DNA from: Ciborinia camelliae
Lineage: Eukaryota > Ascomycota > Leotiomycetes > Helotiales > Sclerotiniaceae
Direction of reading: 5' to 3'
DNA: 64,000 nt
Assembly: GCA_025890175.1 (NCBI GenBank)
Contig: JANPYM010000002.1
Location: 1,041,976 to 1,105,975 of the forward strand
The translations under genes were made by a program, and so were the position numbers. Under the pieces are notes generated by a model, which was not told where the DNA came from, did not search any database, and saw only the letters and a list, made by a program, of their open reading frames with translations. Below, piece by piece: positions 1 to 13,176 of the stretch (position 1 is the stretch's first letter; every line of letters starts with the position of its first letter).

Positions 1-1454
1 TTGTTACGAAAGGGGGTCCTTGCAGCATTGGATACCATAGATGTGGCGATACAGAAAGCTATAAAATGGTTGTTGTAATCTTCTGTCTTAGTTGAAACTG
101 ACTGCATAATCAGTGCTAAAAGGAGCAGAAAAGAGCTTTTCTATAGTTCGGACTCTAAAGATTGGTGTACGTATTCTTCGTGTCTTCTTTTGAATAAATG
201 TATTGCGTGTCATGACCTTAGTTTTTCTAGTACGTGCTTCTCGCAGCCTTCACTTCTGTATAACTCAACTTGGGAGAAAGGCAATTATTTATGATAAATT
301 AATGTTTCATGTGTAGATATTGCTATCAACTGTATTAAAGATTGGTCAGATATATAAGAAGTAGTTATGGAGTGAGTCGAAGTAGCCTAGAGATGATCAA
401 GGAAACGTTCGCCTAATTTAGGCCCTACGTAGTGGTTCCGCTATAAATCTTGTCGCTGAAATTCAGATCAGCAATGAGTTCAATATCCCAAGGCAATATT
501 TAAGCTATCTCCAACGATCATACTATTCTGTACTTTGACATCAAAGTCATTGGAATGAAAATCAGTTGATTAATGTTTTGCATAACTTTTATTTCACGAT
601 GTTGGTCAAATTTGTACGGATTTTCTTGGGTATTATGATGAGTCAGCACAATGTAATAAGCGAAGATCAGAGATTTTAGACCTTTTTTGATTCACGACGA
701 CAGACAACTATAAGGTTCCACTACCTATTGATTTGCTCTAAATTCAACAGATCCAACCAAATTCTAATGTTACGAGATTTTCCAACTAATAAACTAGTCT
801 GCTCGCTTGCCCACAGAATATTTCCGCCTTTTCCGCTTTTCCGAGTAGACCAGATATTTGAATCCTTGAGTGAAAACTCTACGTTGACAATTTGATATCC
901 TCGGTGTGCTTCAAGTGGTTTCTGTTAAAGATTACTTTCTCAATCTGAAAATCTCTCAATTGATATACTTTAAAAAAGAGGATCGGCAGGTTAAAACCAA
1001 GTATTACATATTGACCACCGGAGGCTACATGCTATACCTTTTCAGATGCTCTGGCTGTATGAGTAACCATTCGCGAGCCAGTCAAGGCATATATTTCATT
1101 GGTTTCACGGAAATTTTGACAGATTTGGCATTTGCTTCACCCCTATTGAGATTCCTGCTCTATTTGGTAAAGCTTGTGCTGGTATAATGAATAGTAGATA
1201 AATAGACTAGTCAGAGTCCGAATTGATTAGTCTTCACTTCTACCACCCTGCATAGGAGGAAGCACTTTGTCTACGGTACGGAAGGCTTAATAAGAAAATA
1301 TGTGTGAGTAGAGAAGAATCGAGTTCAATTCAGATTTAGAATGAATTTAATATAGATTGATTTCGAGTGGTAGAAATATCTGTCAGGGTAATTCCGAAAT
1401 GCTATACTAGAGCTAATGTATCATTTACTATTTTTCATTGTGTCTATCAAATAA
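1..1454. other. Non-coding DNA at window edge
   Basis: I see no gene here. The open frame at 906-1187 has no family resemblance and no splice context. The segment lies directly upstream, in the sense direction, of a decayed polyketide synthase tail, so part of it may be further-degraded PKS sequence that I cannot recognise. Confidence 0.5.
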
Positions 1455-2016
1455 GCTTCGTTGTTCGGCCACCAAGATGCATTGGTACATTACAGCAACA
1501 GGATTGGCGAGAAAGCCACTACCTTTAATCTAGGCGTCATGATGGACGATGGCGTCTTGAGAGAGAACCCCGCCGTTATAAATGCATTGCAAGTCACGCG
1601 GCGTTGATGTGCCGCCTATAATGACACGGCTCTTATTCAAAGGAACATGAAATATCAACGAAGAAGTGAAAACAGACGTCGAAAAAGATGCAGTCACTGA
1701 CGTGGCCAGTCAACTTCATGGCTTGGCTCCACAAGAGGCAGTAGCCAATATCATCGCCAATGCACCGATGCAAAGATTAAGCAATGCTTTAGACGTCCCT
1801 ACGGCGAATTTGGATTCCTCTCGACCTCTGCATATATATGGGGTTGATTCGCTGGTCGCTGTTAAGTTGAGAAATTGGTTTAACCAAAAGCTTGACGTCG
1901 AGTTCGCAGTGTTTGAGATCTTAGGAGAGGTGTCATTCCAAGATATTGGAGCCCTGGCTGGTAGTAAAAGTAAGCTAGTAAGGGCAATTCTGAAGGGGGC
2001 TGAAAAGCAGGAGTAA
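1455..2016 (+). pseudogene. Relic of highly reducing polyketide synthase, KR end plus ACP
   Basis: This is the decayed C-terminal end of a fungal type I polyketide synthase. Bases 1455-1604 translate to the stretch that closes the ketoreductase domain, including GEKATTFNLGVMMDDGVL and then ENPAVINALQVT, followed by a stop. The frame then changes near 1600. In the new frame there is a stop at 1648-1650, and an open stretch to the stop at 2014-2016 encodes an acyl carrier protein. The ACP has the phosphopantetheine motif GVDSL (Ser codon 1849-1851) followed by VAVKLRNWF. An intact enzyme of this class exceeds 2000 residues; nothing upstream supports KS, AT, DH or ER domains. At least one frameshift and two stops separate the two pieces, and the ACP piece lacks an ATG. 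I read it as a dead gene fragment. A recently truncated gene with a sequencing error is less likely. Confidence 0.85.
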
Positions 2017-2621
2017 TCCTCCTCTGGTGACCCTAGGAATATATATATATTCTATGACCATGGCAATTCTTTTTCAGGGCAAACACTTTCATATTTCATT
2101 CGGTCTTGAATTTCGACAACGTGCCTTGATTTCGTATGGCCTTCAGGCACCTAGTTCATCTTTTCGGACGGATATTTCAGGTTCTAAGATCGGTTGTGAA
2201 AGATTAGTCGTAAAAGGTTGTAGAATATGCTGACTTGGTAGCAAAGCCTCATGAATTTCCCATTTTAACTCTTAATGATTATGTAAAGATCCAAAAATGG
2301 CCATCAAAGATCGAGGCTAAGAAGTGGATGAGTAGTCAAGTTTTATCCTTTCCGAATCCTTTCCTTGTATTATTTCGAGCGTTCTCAATTATAAATGAGC
2401 AGGCTTCCTACCCTCGATTCCTCCACCTATCAATTAACACATCTTACCCCCTTTCCTTAAACGCACGGATAGCCACATCCAACCATCTGTGGCTCTATCT
2501 GTTACTGTACTACTCGATGTAAAAACAGAGTGAATACTAACAAGTTCCGTGATAGCTTACAGGCTCGCGATGTCCCTTTCCTTCATCCACTTCACCATCC
2601 TGTACAAGCAGAGACGTTAAC
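2017..2621. other. Spacer between PKS relic and SHG1-like gene
   Basis: No gene is supported. It includes a short TA run near 2040-2050. The right part should contain the 3' UTR and polyadenylation region of the minus-strand SHG1-like gene. Confidence 0.5.
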
Positions 2622-5039
2622 TCAATCCCTCCTGGACTCCCTCCTACTTTCCCTACTTCGGTCTCTCTTCCTATCTCGATCTCTGTCTCTATCGCGATGA
2701 CTATCCCCTCTATCCCTATCTCTCCTATCTCTACTCCTACTCCTGTCTCTCTTCCTATCCCTATCTCTGCTCCTACTTCTCTCCCTCTTCCTCTCTCTGT
2801 CTCTCTCCCTATCCCTATCTCGACTCCGACTCCTATACCTCCTAGAATGCACATCTCTGTCTCTATCCCTCCTATCATCTGGCGAGCGACTCCTCCTCCT
2901 TGATCTATCATCACCTGTCGGTCTTCTGTCCTTTTCCCTATCCCTACTCCTCTCCCTCTTCCTCGGTGGACTCCTCGCCGCCGCACTTTCCCTTCGTTCA
3001 GTCGCACCAGGTACATACCGATCAATATTAATCGGGCTAGTACTCCTCTCAATCCGGCTACTTCGTCTCGCGGTAGGTGATCTACTTCTCGCGCGGGATT
3101 CTCTCCTATGACTTTCCCTGGTTGAGACAGGACTGCTCATTCTAATATCATCCTTTGGTCTAGGCGTAGCAGCAACAGCTTCTTCCTTTCTATTTGATAA
3201 ACTAGGTAATAGTGGTTGATTTTTTCGCTCCTCGTTCCACTTTCTAGCTTCCTCTGCTCTTGCTTGTGCCGCTGCTAGTTTGAAAGCTTCTGTATCGAGG
3301 TTCGAAGTGCTTGCCCTAGTTACACTACTTTCTGTACGTCTCGTATCTCGGTCTCGGTCCCCCACTCGGTCACGGCTTCTCGATCTGTAATGTCTCCGTC
3401 GGTCTCGAGATCTTGATCGAATACGATCTCTATCACGCCTATCATCATGGTCTCTACTTGACCTACGTCGTCGATAGTCACTTCGATCCCGGTCTCGACT
3501 ATCCCTTCTATCACGATCTCTGCTGTCCCGACGTTTCCTATCATCCCGGTCCCGGCTCCCTCGTCGAGAACGTTCGTCTTTGTCTTTTCGTTCATCGTGG
3601 TTTGTTTCTATAGCCTTGGGGTCCTCCTTAGCGTTGGTTTCGTCCTTAATCTTAGTGGCATCCTTAGTCATTTCAGGGCTTTTAGCTCGTTGAATACTTC
3701 CTTTGTCATGACCTGACTCCTTTGCCTTTTCTACAACCGGCTTTATATCAGCGATTTTAGGCGTCTTCGAACCGGATTCCTCCTTAATCTTGGCAACGGC
3801 GGTCTTCTTGAGTTCTGTTGTCTTTACCGGGGTATCTCGAGATATTGGCTTGATGGCCGAGGCAGGCATTGGCTTTCGGGGTGGTGGGGCCAAAGTCTCA
3901 TCAATCTCCAACTCCAATTGATGTCTAGACCGTTGAGCAACCTTTTTGCCCTCCTTCAGTAGATCATTAAGTGCCTCTTGTTCGAGACGTTCGATTTCTT
4001 CCTTGGATAATTCTGGCTTCGAGGCAGGAGTTCGAACACCAGCAGAGTCTCTGCGCCTATCGTCATCGTATCTTCTTCTTCGGTCGTCCCTGTCCCTATC
4101 TCGACCCCTATCTCTATCACGGTCGCGGTACCGATCATGATCCCGTTCTCTGTCTCGTTCTCTTTCGCGATCATGCTCTCGATCTCTAGCTCGGTCCCTC
4201 TCTCTCCTCTCTCTTCTCTCCTTGTCCTCCTTCTCCCGTTCTTTCTCCCTCTCCTCTTCCGCCTCCAATTCCGCCTTCTTCCTAGCTTCCCTCTTCCGTT
4301 CTTGATCGGCCTCAATTCTCTTCTCCTCCTCTCTCCTCTTCAACTTCTCCTGCTTCCTCTTCTCTTCCGCAATTTGCCTCTCCTTCTCTCTCAATTCTTC
4401 TCTAGCTTTTTCCCTTGCTGCCCTCTTCTTTGCGAATTCTTCTGCATACTGTTCATCCGTTTTGCCACCTCTCAAGAACTCCTTCTCCGCGGCCTCTTCC
4501 CCAATATCATTCTTGCGAATCGTGCGAACTCCTTCCTCAATCTCTTGAACATATGCCTGAATTAATTTGCCAATTTTCGCCTCCGCAGATTGATATGTCC
4601 CGGCTCGATCCACAGCCCCCTCAATAAGCAACGTAGCTTTACTGCGCTCCAATCTGAGTAATTGTCTGGGGTCTTTCTCCAATTGCTCTTCCGCAACACT
4701 CAACAAGGAGCGCGAAAATTCTTCCTCGAAATCCTGTATTGATGACTCATAATTAGTATCATAGCCATCATCCAAACCAGTTCATTGTGTATCTCGAAGA
4801 TCTCACGGCGCAAATAGAACCTAGGAATATTTTGAAATACATACACCTTTCTCCATGTCCTGCCAAATCTTCGTTTTCAACTCATCATAAGTACCCTTCT
4901 TCTTATACGTATGAGCCAATCCCTCAATCGCCGCTCTCGTCGCAGATGCAAGTGGTAACTCCGAAGTCTTAACTTTCTTTCGCGGTGGAGGTCCAGAAGG
5001 TCCACCATCCTTTTTGTAGGAAGATGCCATTGTTGCCAT
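2622..5039 (-). CDS. SHG1: BOD1/SHG1-domain protein (COMPASS Shg1-like) with RS/RD-rich tail
   Basis: Two exons, 5039-4845 and 4733-2622, encode about 768 residues. The 111-bp intron has a GTATGT donor, a CTAAT branch site and a CAATACAG acceptor, and it contains an in-frame stop, so splicing is required. The start is the ATG at 5039. The BOD1/SHG1 domain spans roughly residues 30-130: KGTYDELKTKIWQDMEKG joins across the splice to DFEEEFSRSLLSVAEEQL, followed by ATLLIEGAVDRAGTYQS. In yeast, Shg1 is a subunit of the Set1/COMPASS histone H3K4 methyltransferase. A charged coiled-coil-like region follows (about 150-250), then two long RD/RS-rich stretches resembling splicing-factor RS domains. 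Yeast Shg1 is far smaller, so the tail is the odd feature. The gene is divergent from the complex I gene at 5422. The domain call is firm; COMPASS membership is inference. Confidence 0.88.
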
Positions 5040-5421
5040 TCTCTCTTCGTGGTGCCGGATTAAAACCCTCAAAGTATTATCGAAATTTACTTCATATTCA
5101 AAAATTAAAACTGTGAAAACCTTCGGCGAAAGTTAAGAAGAGGTGAACAAACAATGATTCAACCAAGACGCTCAAAGTATGTTGTCCGCGATGGAATTCA
5201 ATAAACGCGATCACGTGTCAGCAATCAGCCAATCGCGCTAGTGGGAACTAAAGTGACCTCAACTTCGAACCATCTGAGTGAATCCTGGAGTAGAAGCCGT
5301 AATTGTGACTACGCCATCCATCGTACGCATCTGCAGGTCTCCAAACCCGACTTTGCAGCCCACCCAAAAGCCAAATCTACAATTGTCTAACCAAAAAGTC
5401 ATATCACCTCACAAATAAAAC
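5040..5421. promoter_or_regulatory. Bidirectional promoter with E-box and CCAAT box
   Basis: This 382-bp spacer separates the divergent SHG1-like and complex I genes. It holds a CACGTG E-box at 5213-5218 and a CCAAT box at 5229-5233, eleven bases apart. CCAAT is bound by the HAP complex in fungi, which controls respiratory genes. Assigning it to the complex I gene is inference. Confidence 0.55.
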
Positions 5422-5782
5422 ATGGTTCACAAAGTTCTCTTCTGGACTGGCTTTGGTATATCCCTCTCTTCCCCTCCACCCCTCTTCTCGCACCTTTCCA
5501 ACTATTTCCCCCCAATTGCCAGCCCTCCACTCTCGAACTTACTGACAAGTACCCCCAGGCATCGCCGTCCGCGCCTGGCAACTCGGCCTCGAAATGAGAC
5601 CCTTCTTCAACCGACAATCCCTCTGGGTGTACCCAATTTTCGGTGGTGTTGGTGCTTCGTTCGGATATTGGATGCAGGGGGTTGAGAATCGACAACAGGC
5701 TATTCTGGGTGCGAGACGGACGGCTATCTTGGAGAAGAGGGCGAGGAGGAAGGAGAGAGAGGGTGTCGCTGAGGAGTCGTAG
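5422..5782 (+). CDS. Small mitochondrial complex I accessory subunit (fungal 14-kDa-type)
   Basis: Two exons, 5422-5455 and 5559-5782, give 85 residues. The 103-bp intron (GTATAT donor, CCCCCAG acceptor) splits a Gly codon. The protein begins MVHKVLFWTGFG and continues IAVRAWQLGLEMRPFFNRQ, then a short hydrophobic stretch around residues 33-50 (WVYPIFGGVGASFGYWMQG), then a basic, helical C-terminus. It matches my memory of the small proteins annotated in other ascomycetes as an NADH-ubiquinone oxidoreductase 14-kDa-type subunit; the exact complex I subunit name is uncertain. It would sit in the inner mitochondrial membrane arm. The gene shares a promoter with the SHG1-like gene and converges with GCD2. 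The gene model is firm, the product name moderate. Confidence 0.8.
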
Positions 5783-6193
5783 GGTATATATTGCAGGATT
5801 GGGGGATATGAATGCAGTGGGATTAAGTGACGAATATGGGGCCAAGGTTGGGAATGGATGGGTAGGGGAGGACCATAAATCGAGGTCAGATGTGGGAATT
5901 GTACAAAGTTCATGTAACCGATCCGTCCATGAGAAAGAAATCACTCATACACATTTGAAACGAAGACGGACAGACAGCATGCATGGTAGAAAGTCTTAAT
6001 TTGGCTCACGATGTTTACAACAAGATTGAAGTAATGAAGTTAGGGCTTTTTATTTCATCCAGCCATTACACTATCATATATTAGGTGTGAATATTCATAT
6101 CGTCCAAATATTTTTTGAACGCCTTCCAACACCTGCTTTATGAAATCATGCTTCTCTTGATACTTTTTTTTAACTTTTGAATATCCCAACGCA
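5783..6193. other. Convergent spacer, complex I gene / GCD2
   Basis: 3' ends of a plus-strand and a minus-strand gene face each other here. The open frames present are antisense or random; no further gene is supported. Confidence 0.55.
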
Positions 6194-7725
6194 CTATTGA
6201 GCTTCGTTTCCAAGTCTATGAAGCACCGGCACAGAAGTCGTTGGTATATTTCCTGACTCCGTAACAATCATTTGGATATACTCAGCAGGCGTGACATCGT
6301 ACATCGGATTGCAAAGTTGGAGTTTCTTAACATCCATCCAATTCTCCAGTGGTCCTCCGGCAATCACGAGCTCGCTTGCTGGTGCAATCTCATTATGAAC
6401 GATCGAATCCAAAGCTACTCTATCAGAGAATTTGATGGTCTCGCAAAGAACGATGACTGGCTTGTCAGCTTCTGAAGCTTCCATGGCAACCAAAGCTGTT
6501 CCTATCCTTGAATATAATCTTCCGTTTGTCATCATTGCGTGAGCACCCAACAGAACTTTTGTGACATCTTGGATGTTGTGGCTCAATCCATGAATCAAAC
6601 AGTACTTGACTTCGATGCCTAAGCTGACAAGTGCTGATGCCAAGTGCTTCCCCTCATGTAAAGGTCTAGAGTCAACTACAATGACTCTAAACTTCTTGCC
6701 CATTTCGTGAGCTCTCATTAACGCTCTTTGAACCAGACTACTCTTGGCGTAAGTCAATATAACGTCACCATCTCTAATCTTCTCTGCAGTGGTATCAGCG
6801 ATAACCTTGTCAGCAAATGTAACTCTCTCGCGCATAAACACGTCGATAGCATCGCAAACGTTCTCCTTCGCTTCAGCTTCGGACAGATCCGGGTCTATTT
6901 TTGATATCTCCAGTTTAAGCCAGCGAATGGCATTTCCCATGGATACTGAAAGCGGCCGACAAGAAGCCAAGTACTCAATCTGGGGAGAGAGGACATGCGG
7001 TATAAAATGGCGTGTGAGACTTGCCCCTACAGGAGTTTTGTAGGATTCGACAACCTAGGAGAGAGTAAGAGAATGGCAAATAAATAAGTAGCTATCTGAA
7101 AGAAATTGATAGAAGATAGATAGTTGAGATAAATCCTGGATCATAAACTTACTCTTTTAAATGCTTGTAGTGTTGCCACGAGTCTCGCGCAACTACCACA
7201 TATTGTGTAATTACTCATTTGCAGCCCAAGGGCAAGGACTGCAGGATGAACATCTTTCCCTGCCTCAGCAATTGAAGTTGTTCGAGGTTTGTATAAATGT
7301 CTGAATAAGTCCACAGTCTTATCTTCCACCTTTGGCACTTCTACAGCCGGGATGGGTTTTGTCGGCCCCCCTCTGACTGGTAAATTTCGTAGTTCTGCAC
7401 CTTTCTTGGGCTGAGCTTTTCCTCCTTTCACAGCTTCAGTTTTCTGTCCTGCAGCTGTCGGCGCAGGAATCGCATTTTCGACTACCGCCTTGTTCTGTAC
7501 TGCTGCAGCTCTGCGTGCGGCTTTCTCTTCCTTTGCCTTCTTTTTCAGTTCCGCGGCCGACAACTTTCCTCCGTCGGGGGTGGGTGTCGCGGCTTCCTTT
7601 GAGTTTCCTGATTTCGCACTCGGCGTTTTGGCTTGTGCTGCAGGGGGCATAGACTCTGCATTTTCTCCCTTCGACTTAACGGTGTTTGCGGGGCTTGCAA
7701 CCGCAGGTGACTCCACGGCAGACAT
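6194..7725 (-). CDS. GCD2: Translation initiation factor eIF2B subunit delta
   Basis: Two exons, 7725-7153 and 7054-6194, encode 477 residues. The 98-bp intron has a GTAAGT donor and CTAG acceptor and falls in phase 0 between QAFKR and VVESYKTP. The N-terminal ~110 residues are low-complexity, Ala/Lys-rich. The conserved part begins around DLFRHLYKPR and includes CRPLSVSMGNAIRWLK, the Rossmann-like core (ILTYAKSSLV, FRVIVVDSRP, GAHAMMTNGRLYSRIGTAL) and the C-terminal NPMYDVTPAEYIQMIVTE, all typical of eIF2B alpha/beta/delta regulatory subunits. eIF2B recycles eIF2-GDP to eIF2-GTP; delta belongs to the subcomplex that senses phosphorylated eIF2 alpha. Usual fungal length. A palindromic TGAGTCA lies 177 bp upstream of the start (7902-7908). 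Confidence 0.97.
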
Positions 7726-8530
7726 TGTAGTATTTAAAATAGTGAATACAGCAGTTAAGCTTATGAACCAGGGACTAGGACCAAGGCCAACTCGAAACGA
7801 CTTCGTGATTGCGGGTTTGACTGTAACAGCGCTGGATTCTGTTGCGATGAGATTTGGTGGTTTGGGGATGGTGGGGTGGATTGTCGCAATGGATTCGAAA
7901 ATGAGTCACTTGTTTGTCGATTTGAATTCTCTGTCAAGCTGTAGACTAAGACGGATGAGTCTCTAAGAATTATTTGTTGCGAGTATAACTTGAAGGCTTT
8001 GTAGAAAATAGATATCGACCTGGGAGGATTGGAATAATTCGCTTCTTTTATTTGAATGTCAAGTTGTTTGTCAAGATTTATTTTTCATACCTAGGTTGGT
8101 AGATATGGATTACAGTACAGTCCGGGTACCATTGTGTATTGTACAGGCTGAGGTTAGCGTCAATTTATCCCTGCAACAAAAAAATGCGACAGCAACCAAA
8201 CGCGGGGCAGATCTCGGCTCGGGTTGGTGAAATTCAGGGGTATTACCTGTAGTCACCTACTGGTACTCAGTCGGTTGTAGTATTCCCGTATTAGTCTTAT
8301 ATTGTGACCCCCAACATGGTTGAATCAAAATTTGGATTTGTGATATCTCAATTTACATAAGTAGTCTCAATCGGGGAAATACATTGAGATACCATATTAC
8401 TTTCAGTCTATGTTTTCACAATGAAGAGAGAGCCCCTCAAGAATTTGAAGCTATAAATACCTACTGTACTACCTAGTAGGTAAACCTTTATTTTCCACTG
8501 CTGGTGATTTATAACTTAAAGAATTCCACA
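7726..8530. promoter_or_regulatory. GCD2 upstream region and POL12 3' region
   Basis: An 805-bp spacer between two minus-strand genes. It holds TGAGTCA at 7902-7908, the consensus for Gcn4/CpcA-type bZIP factors, on the GCD2 side. Near 8465 there is a TACCTAGTAGGTA-type imperfect palindrome. The plus-strand open frame running over the GCD2 5' end is a shadow of the real gene. Confidence 0.5.
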
Positions 8531-10720
8531 TTATATCCTTACAATATCTACTCTCGCACGCTCAAACAACTTATGACCAATCATAGTACCTTGCGTTCTC
8601 TCCTGCTCTGTCATCGACGCTGGGTATACCGTCAATTTCGCATATGTGCCTGCTGCTCTCCTTTTCGATAAGTATCCTGGGTTAATCACTAATACACTTT
8701 CTACGACCTATTTGTCTCAAACATCAGTATCTTCATTCCATGATAGACACACTTGACCATTCAAAATTATGAAAATGTGAAGATCACATACCTTAGCGAA
8801 AGGTGGCAACGAACTTGGCACCACCAACATATCTGGCCTCACATTAATCATCTCGCCCAACTTCAAAAAACTCGTATCAAGCATTGCCCCTACGGGTATG
8901 CCATCTTCCGTTCCCGTTTTCGGTAACTGGGTTCTCTGCACCGGTGGAAACAAGGGGAAGAAATGGCGCTGCTCAATTAAATACTTTGGTAATCGGGCAA
9001 GTAAAGTAGAATCCTGTGGATTCCCACCGATGATTTCCTCATGTCGTAGTTCATACAAGATATCTTGGGAGGAGATACCCATGACGATTTCGTTGAGGGC
9101 GATCGTCATGGGATTACCAACGATGCGGACAGCTTTTGGAAGGCCAAGGTCCTTTTTGGGAAAGGGTTCTTGAGGCCATGCGGCATGTTTGTTGATGGCA
9201 TCTTTGACTGAAGGGATAAGGAGGATGGTTATACGAGGGTGGGTGGAAGTTAGTTGGGTGAAGGCGGGGGTTATGAGGTGTTTGAAGATGGCGGACATAG
9301 TGGCAGAGTCTGGGTCTGACAAAACTTCCTCGGGAAGATCAAAATCTCCGCTTGCGATTAAAGGATGGTCGATGTCAAGGAATGGTCCGGTAAGGATTAG
9401 TACATCGGCGTAGGTATCTGCTGCTTGGCTGCAAATGGCGTGTAGAGGCTCGAAATCCAGGTTGTCGTCCGCTGTGAAAGGTCCGCTTCCAATGATGATG
9501 TTAAGGGGTGCAGGGTCAGAATCTTCATCCATTGCGTCTGGACCTCCTCGAAGTCTTCGAACATGTTCATCCAGGCCATTTGGCGTGGATGCAGCAACAC
9601 CGAGTAGAGGAGGTTCGAGAATCTCGCTCACTGTAAAGTCTTCCCCAGAAGCATTTATCCCTTTCAACGCAACTATCTGTCCGGGGAAAAATTGGAATCC
9701 TCTCATTTTATCAATTTTAAGCGGGATTCGCAATCCTGCGCCCATTCTTCGTGAGGTCTCAAGTACTATTGAAGACGGATTGAGCTTTCCTTCAGCAGAG
9801 TCGCATGCAATCCTCCCAACAGCTACTATTTCATTTGTGCTTTGACTTGCTGCACTGCCAAAATCCGAGTCCTCTAATTTATGATGTGCTTGTATGAGAA
9901 GCATAAATTCGTCTATTCGGTCATCCAATATTTCTGAGGCTTCTGATGATTTCATGGCCATTGTCTTGTAGGATAACTTCTTCATATCTGAATTGGCCGT
10001 AAGTTTAATTCTTGATTCCGAATAAGGAGCGATTGGAGGCTCTGGGACTTCAAGGTGGTCATTCAGAACTTCAACAGTTTGGCCAGCGTGTGGTCGATCG
10101 TTGAATGGGGTTCTATAGTCTGTCAGTATTTGTTCAATTTTAACAGATAGTGACAACATACGGAGCGTACGGAGAGCCGGTAACAGCGCCAGTACTAATC
10201 TCTTTCAGATTGTTCGATGTCTTAAAGTCCGGGGGACTACTAGCGGGTTCTGCTTTCACTCTTGATATTGAAGGGGTCTCAGGTTTACGTTTCGGCCGTG
10301 AACTCATCCCACTTCTGGGAGTATTTGGCGTGATATCTAACCTAAGATTCCATGAGAAAAGATCAATATTTCATTATAAGGACTTTCTTACATCCCAAAA
10401 ACATCGTTATTATTTACTGCATTTCGAGGTGTAGCGCCTACTCTTTTATTCGAAATATGGGCCTTAGTCTTTCGGTTTTCCTTCTCGAGTCCGTCTTGTA
10501 CATTCTGCTTGAGAGCTCTAACAGTATCGATATCTAATTTCATATCATCTTGTCCCATCTTAATGCTATACGATTCCCATTTGTAGAAAAGCTCTTGTGG
10601 AGGTATTGAGTGCAGTCGCATAATTGACTGTAATTCTGCGAGTACATCTGCCTCGATGGGCCCGCCTGAAGCAGTTGCAGAGGAAAACAAATCATTGAGC
10701 TCGTTATCGTTTTCGGCCAT
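8531..10720 (-). CDS. POL12: DNA polymerase alpha subunit B (Pol12)
   Basis: Four exons, 10720-10392, 10341-10162, 10112-8792 and 8707-8531, close to 668 residues. The introns are 50, 49 and 84 bp; all donors are GTAAGA or GTATGT. The last exon encodes VVESVLVINPGYLSKRR through LFERARVDIVRI, the conserved C-terminus. The N-terminus (about residues 1-110) has the small helical domain that binds partners, followed by a Pro/Ser-rich linker around TPNTPRSG. The OB-fold region includes TNEIVAVGRIACDSAEGKL. The inactive phosphoesterase domain starts around LNIIIGSGPFTADDNLDFEP. The protein is the regulatory subunit of the polymerase alpha-primase complex that starts Okazaki fragments. Cell-cycle (MCB) boxes lie 79-93 bp upstream of the ATG. 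It is divergent from the PDR16-like gene. Confidence 0.97.
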
Positions 10721-12859
<2,139 letters not shown>

Positions 12860-13176
12860 GAACATACAAAAAGACTGTACATATGTAACTTGCTTGCATT
12901 GGGATAGAATAGGCTATAAATTAATCAATACAACTAGATAATAATTCAACTCATATCTTATTATTGTGTACAAACATTTACCTTTGCTAGATTTAATTGA
13001 TGATAATTCAACGTCCTCGCTTGATGAGGGACCTCAACCTCAATTTCCACAGCCTTGCGACAAGCACCCAAACCATGCATCCGACTTCATACAATCCATA
13101 ATATCTACAAGTTTCTTACAGCGCACCCATTAAACACTGTTTTCCAAATACTGGCGACTAATAATTAAACTACAAA
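12860..13176. other. Spacer PDR16-like / TRS31
   Basis: A 317-bp AT-rich spacer between two co-directional genes. I see nothing beyond expected 3' UTR and promoter sequence. Confidence 0.5.

Noticed and set aside
2537..3052. 171-codon minus-strand frame rich in Gly, Ile, Glu and Arg
   Set aside because: Out-of-frame reading of the RD/RS repeats of the SHG1-like gene.
7490..7966. 158-codon plus-strand open frame
   Set aside because: Antisense shadow of the Ala/Lys-rich 5' part of GCD2; no domain and no promoter of its own.
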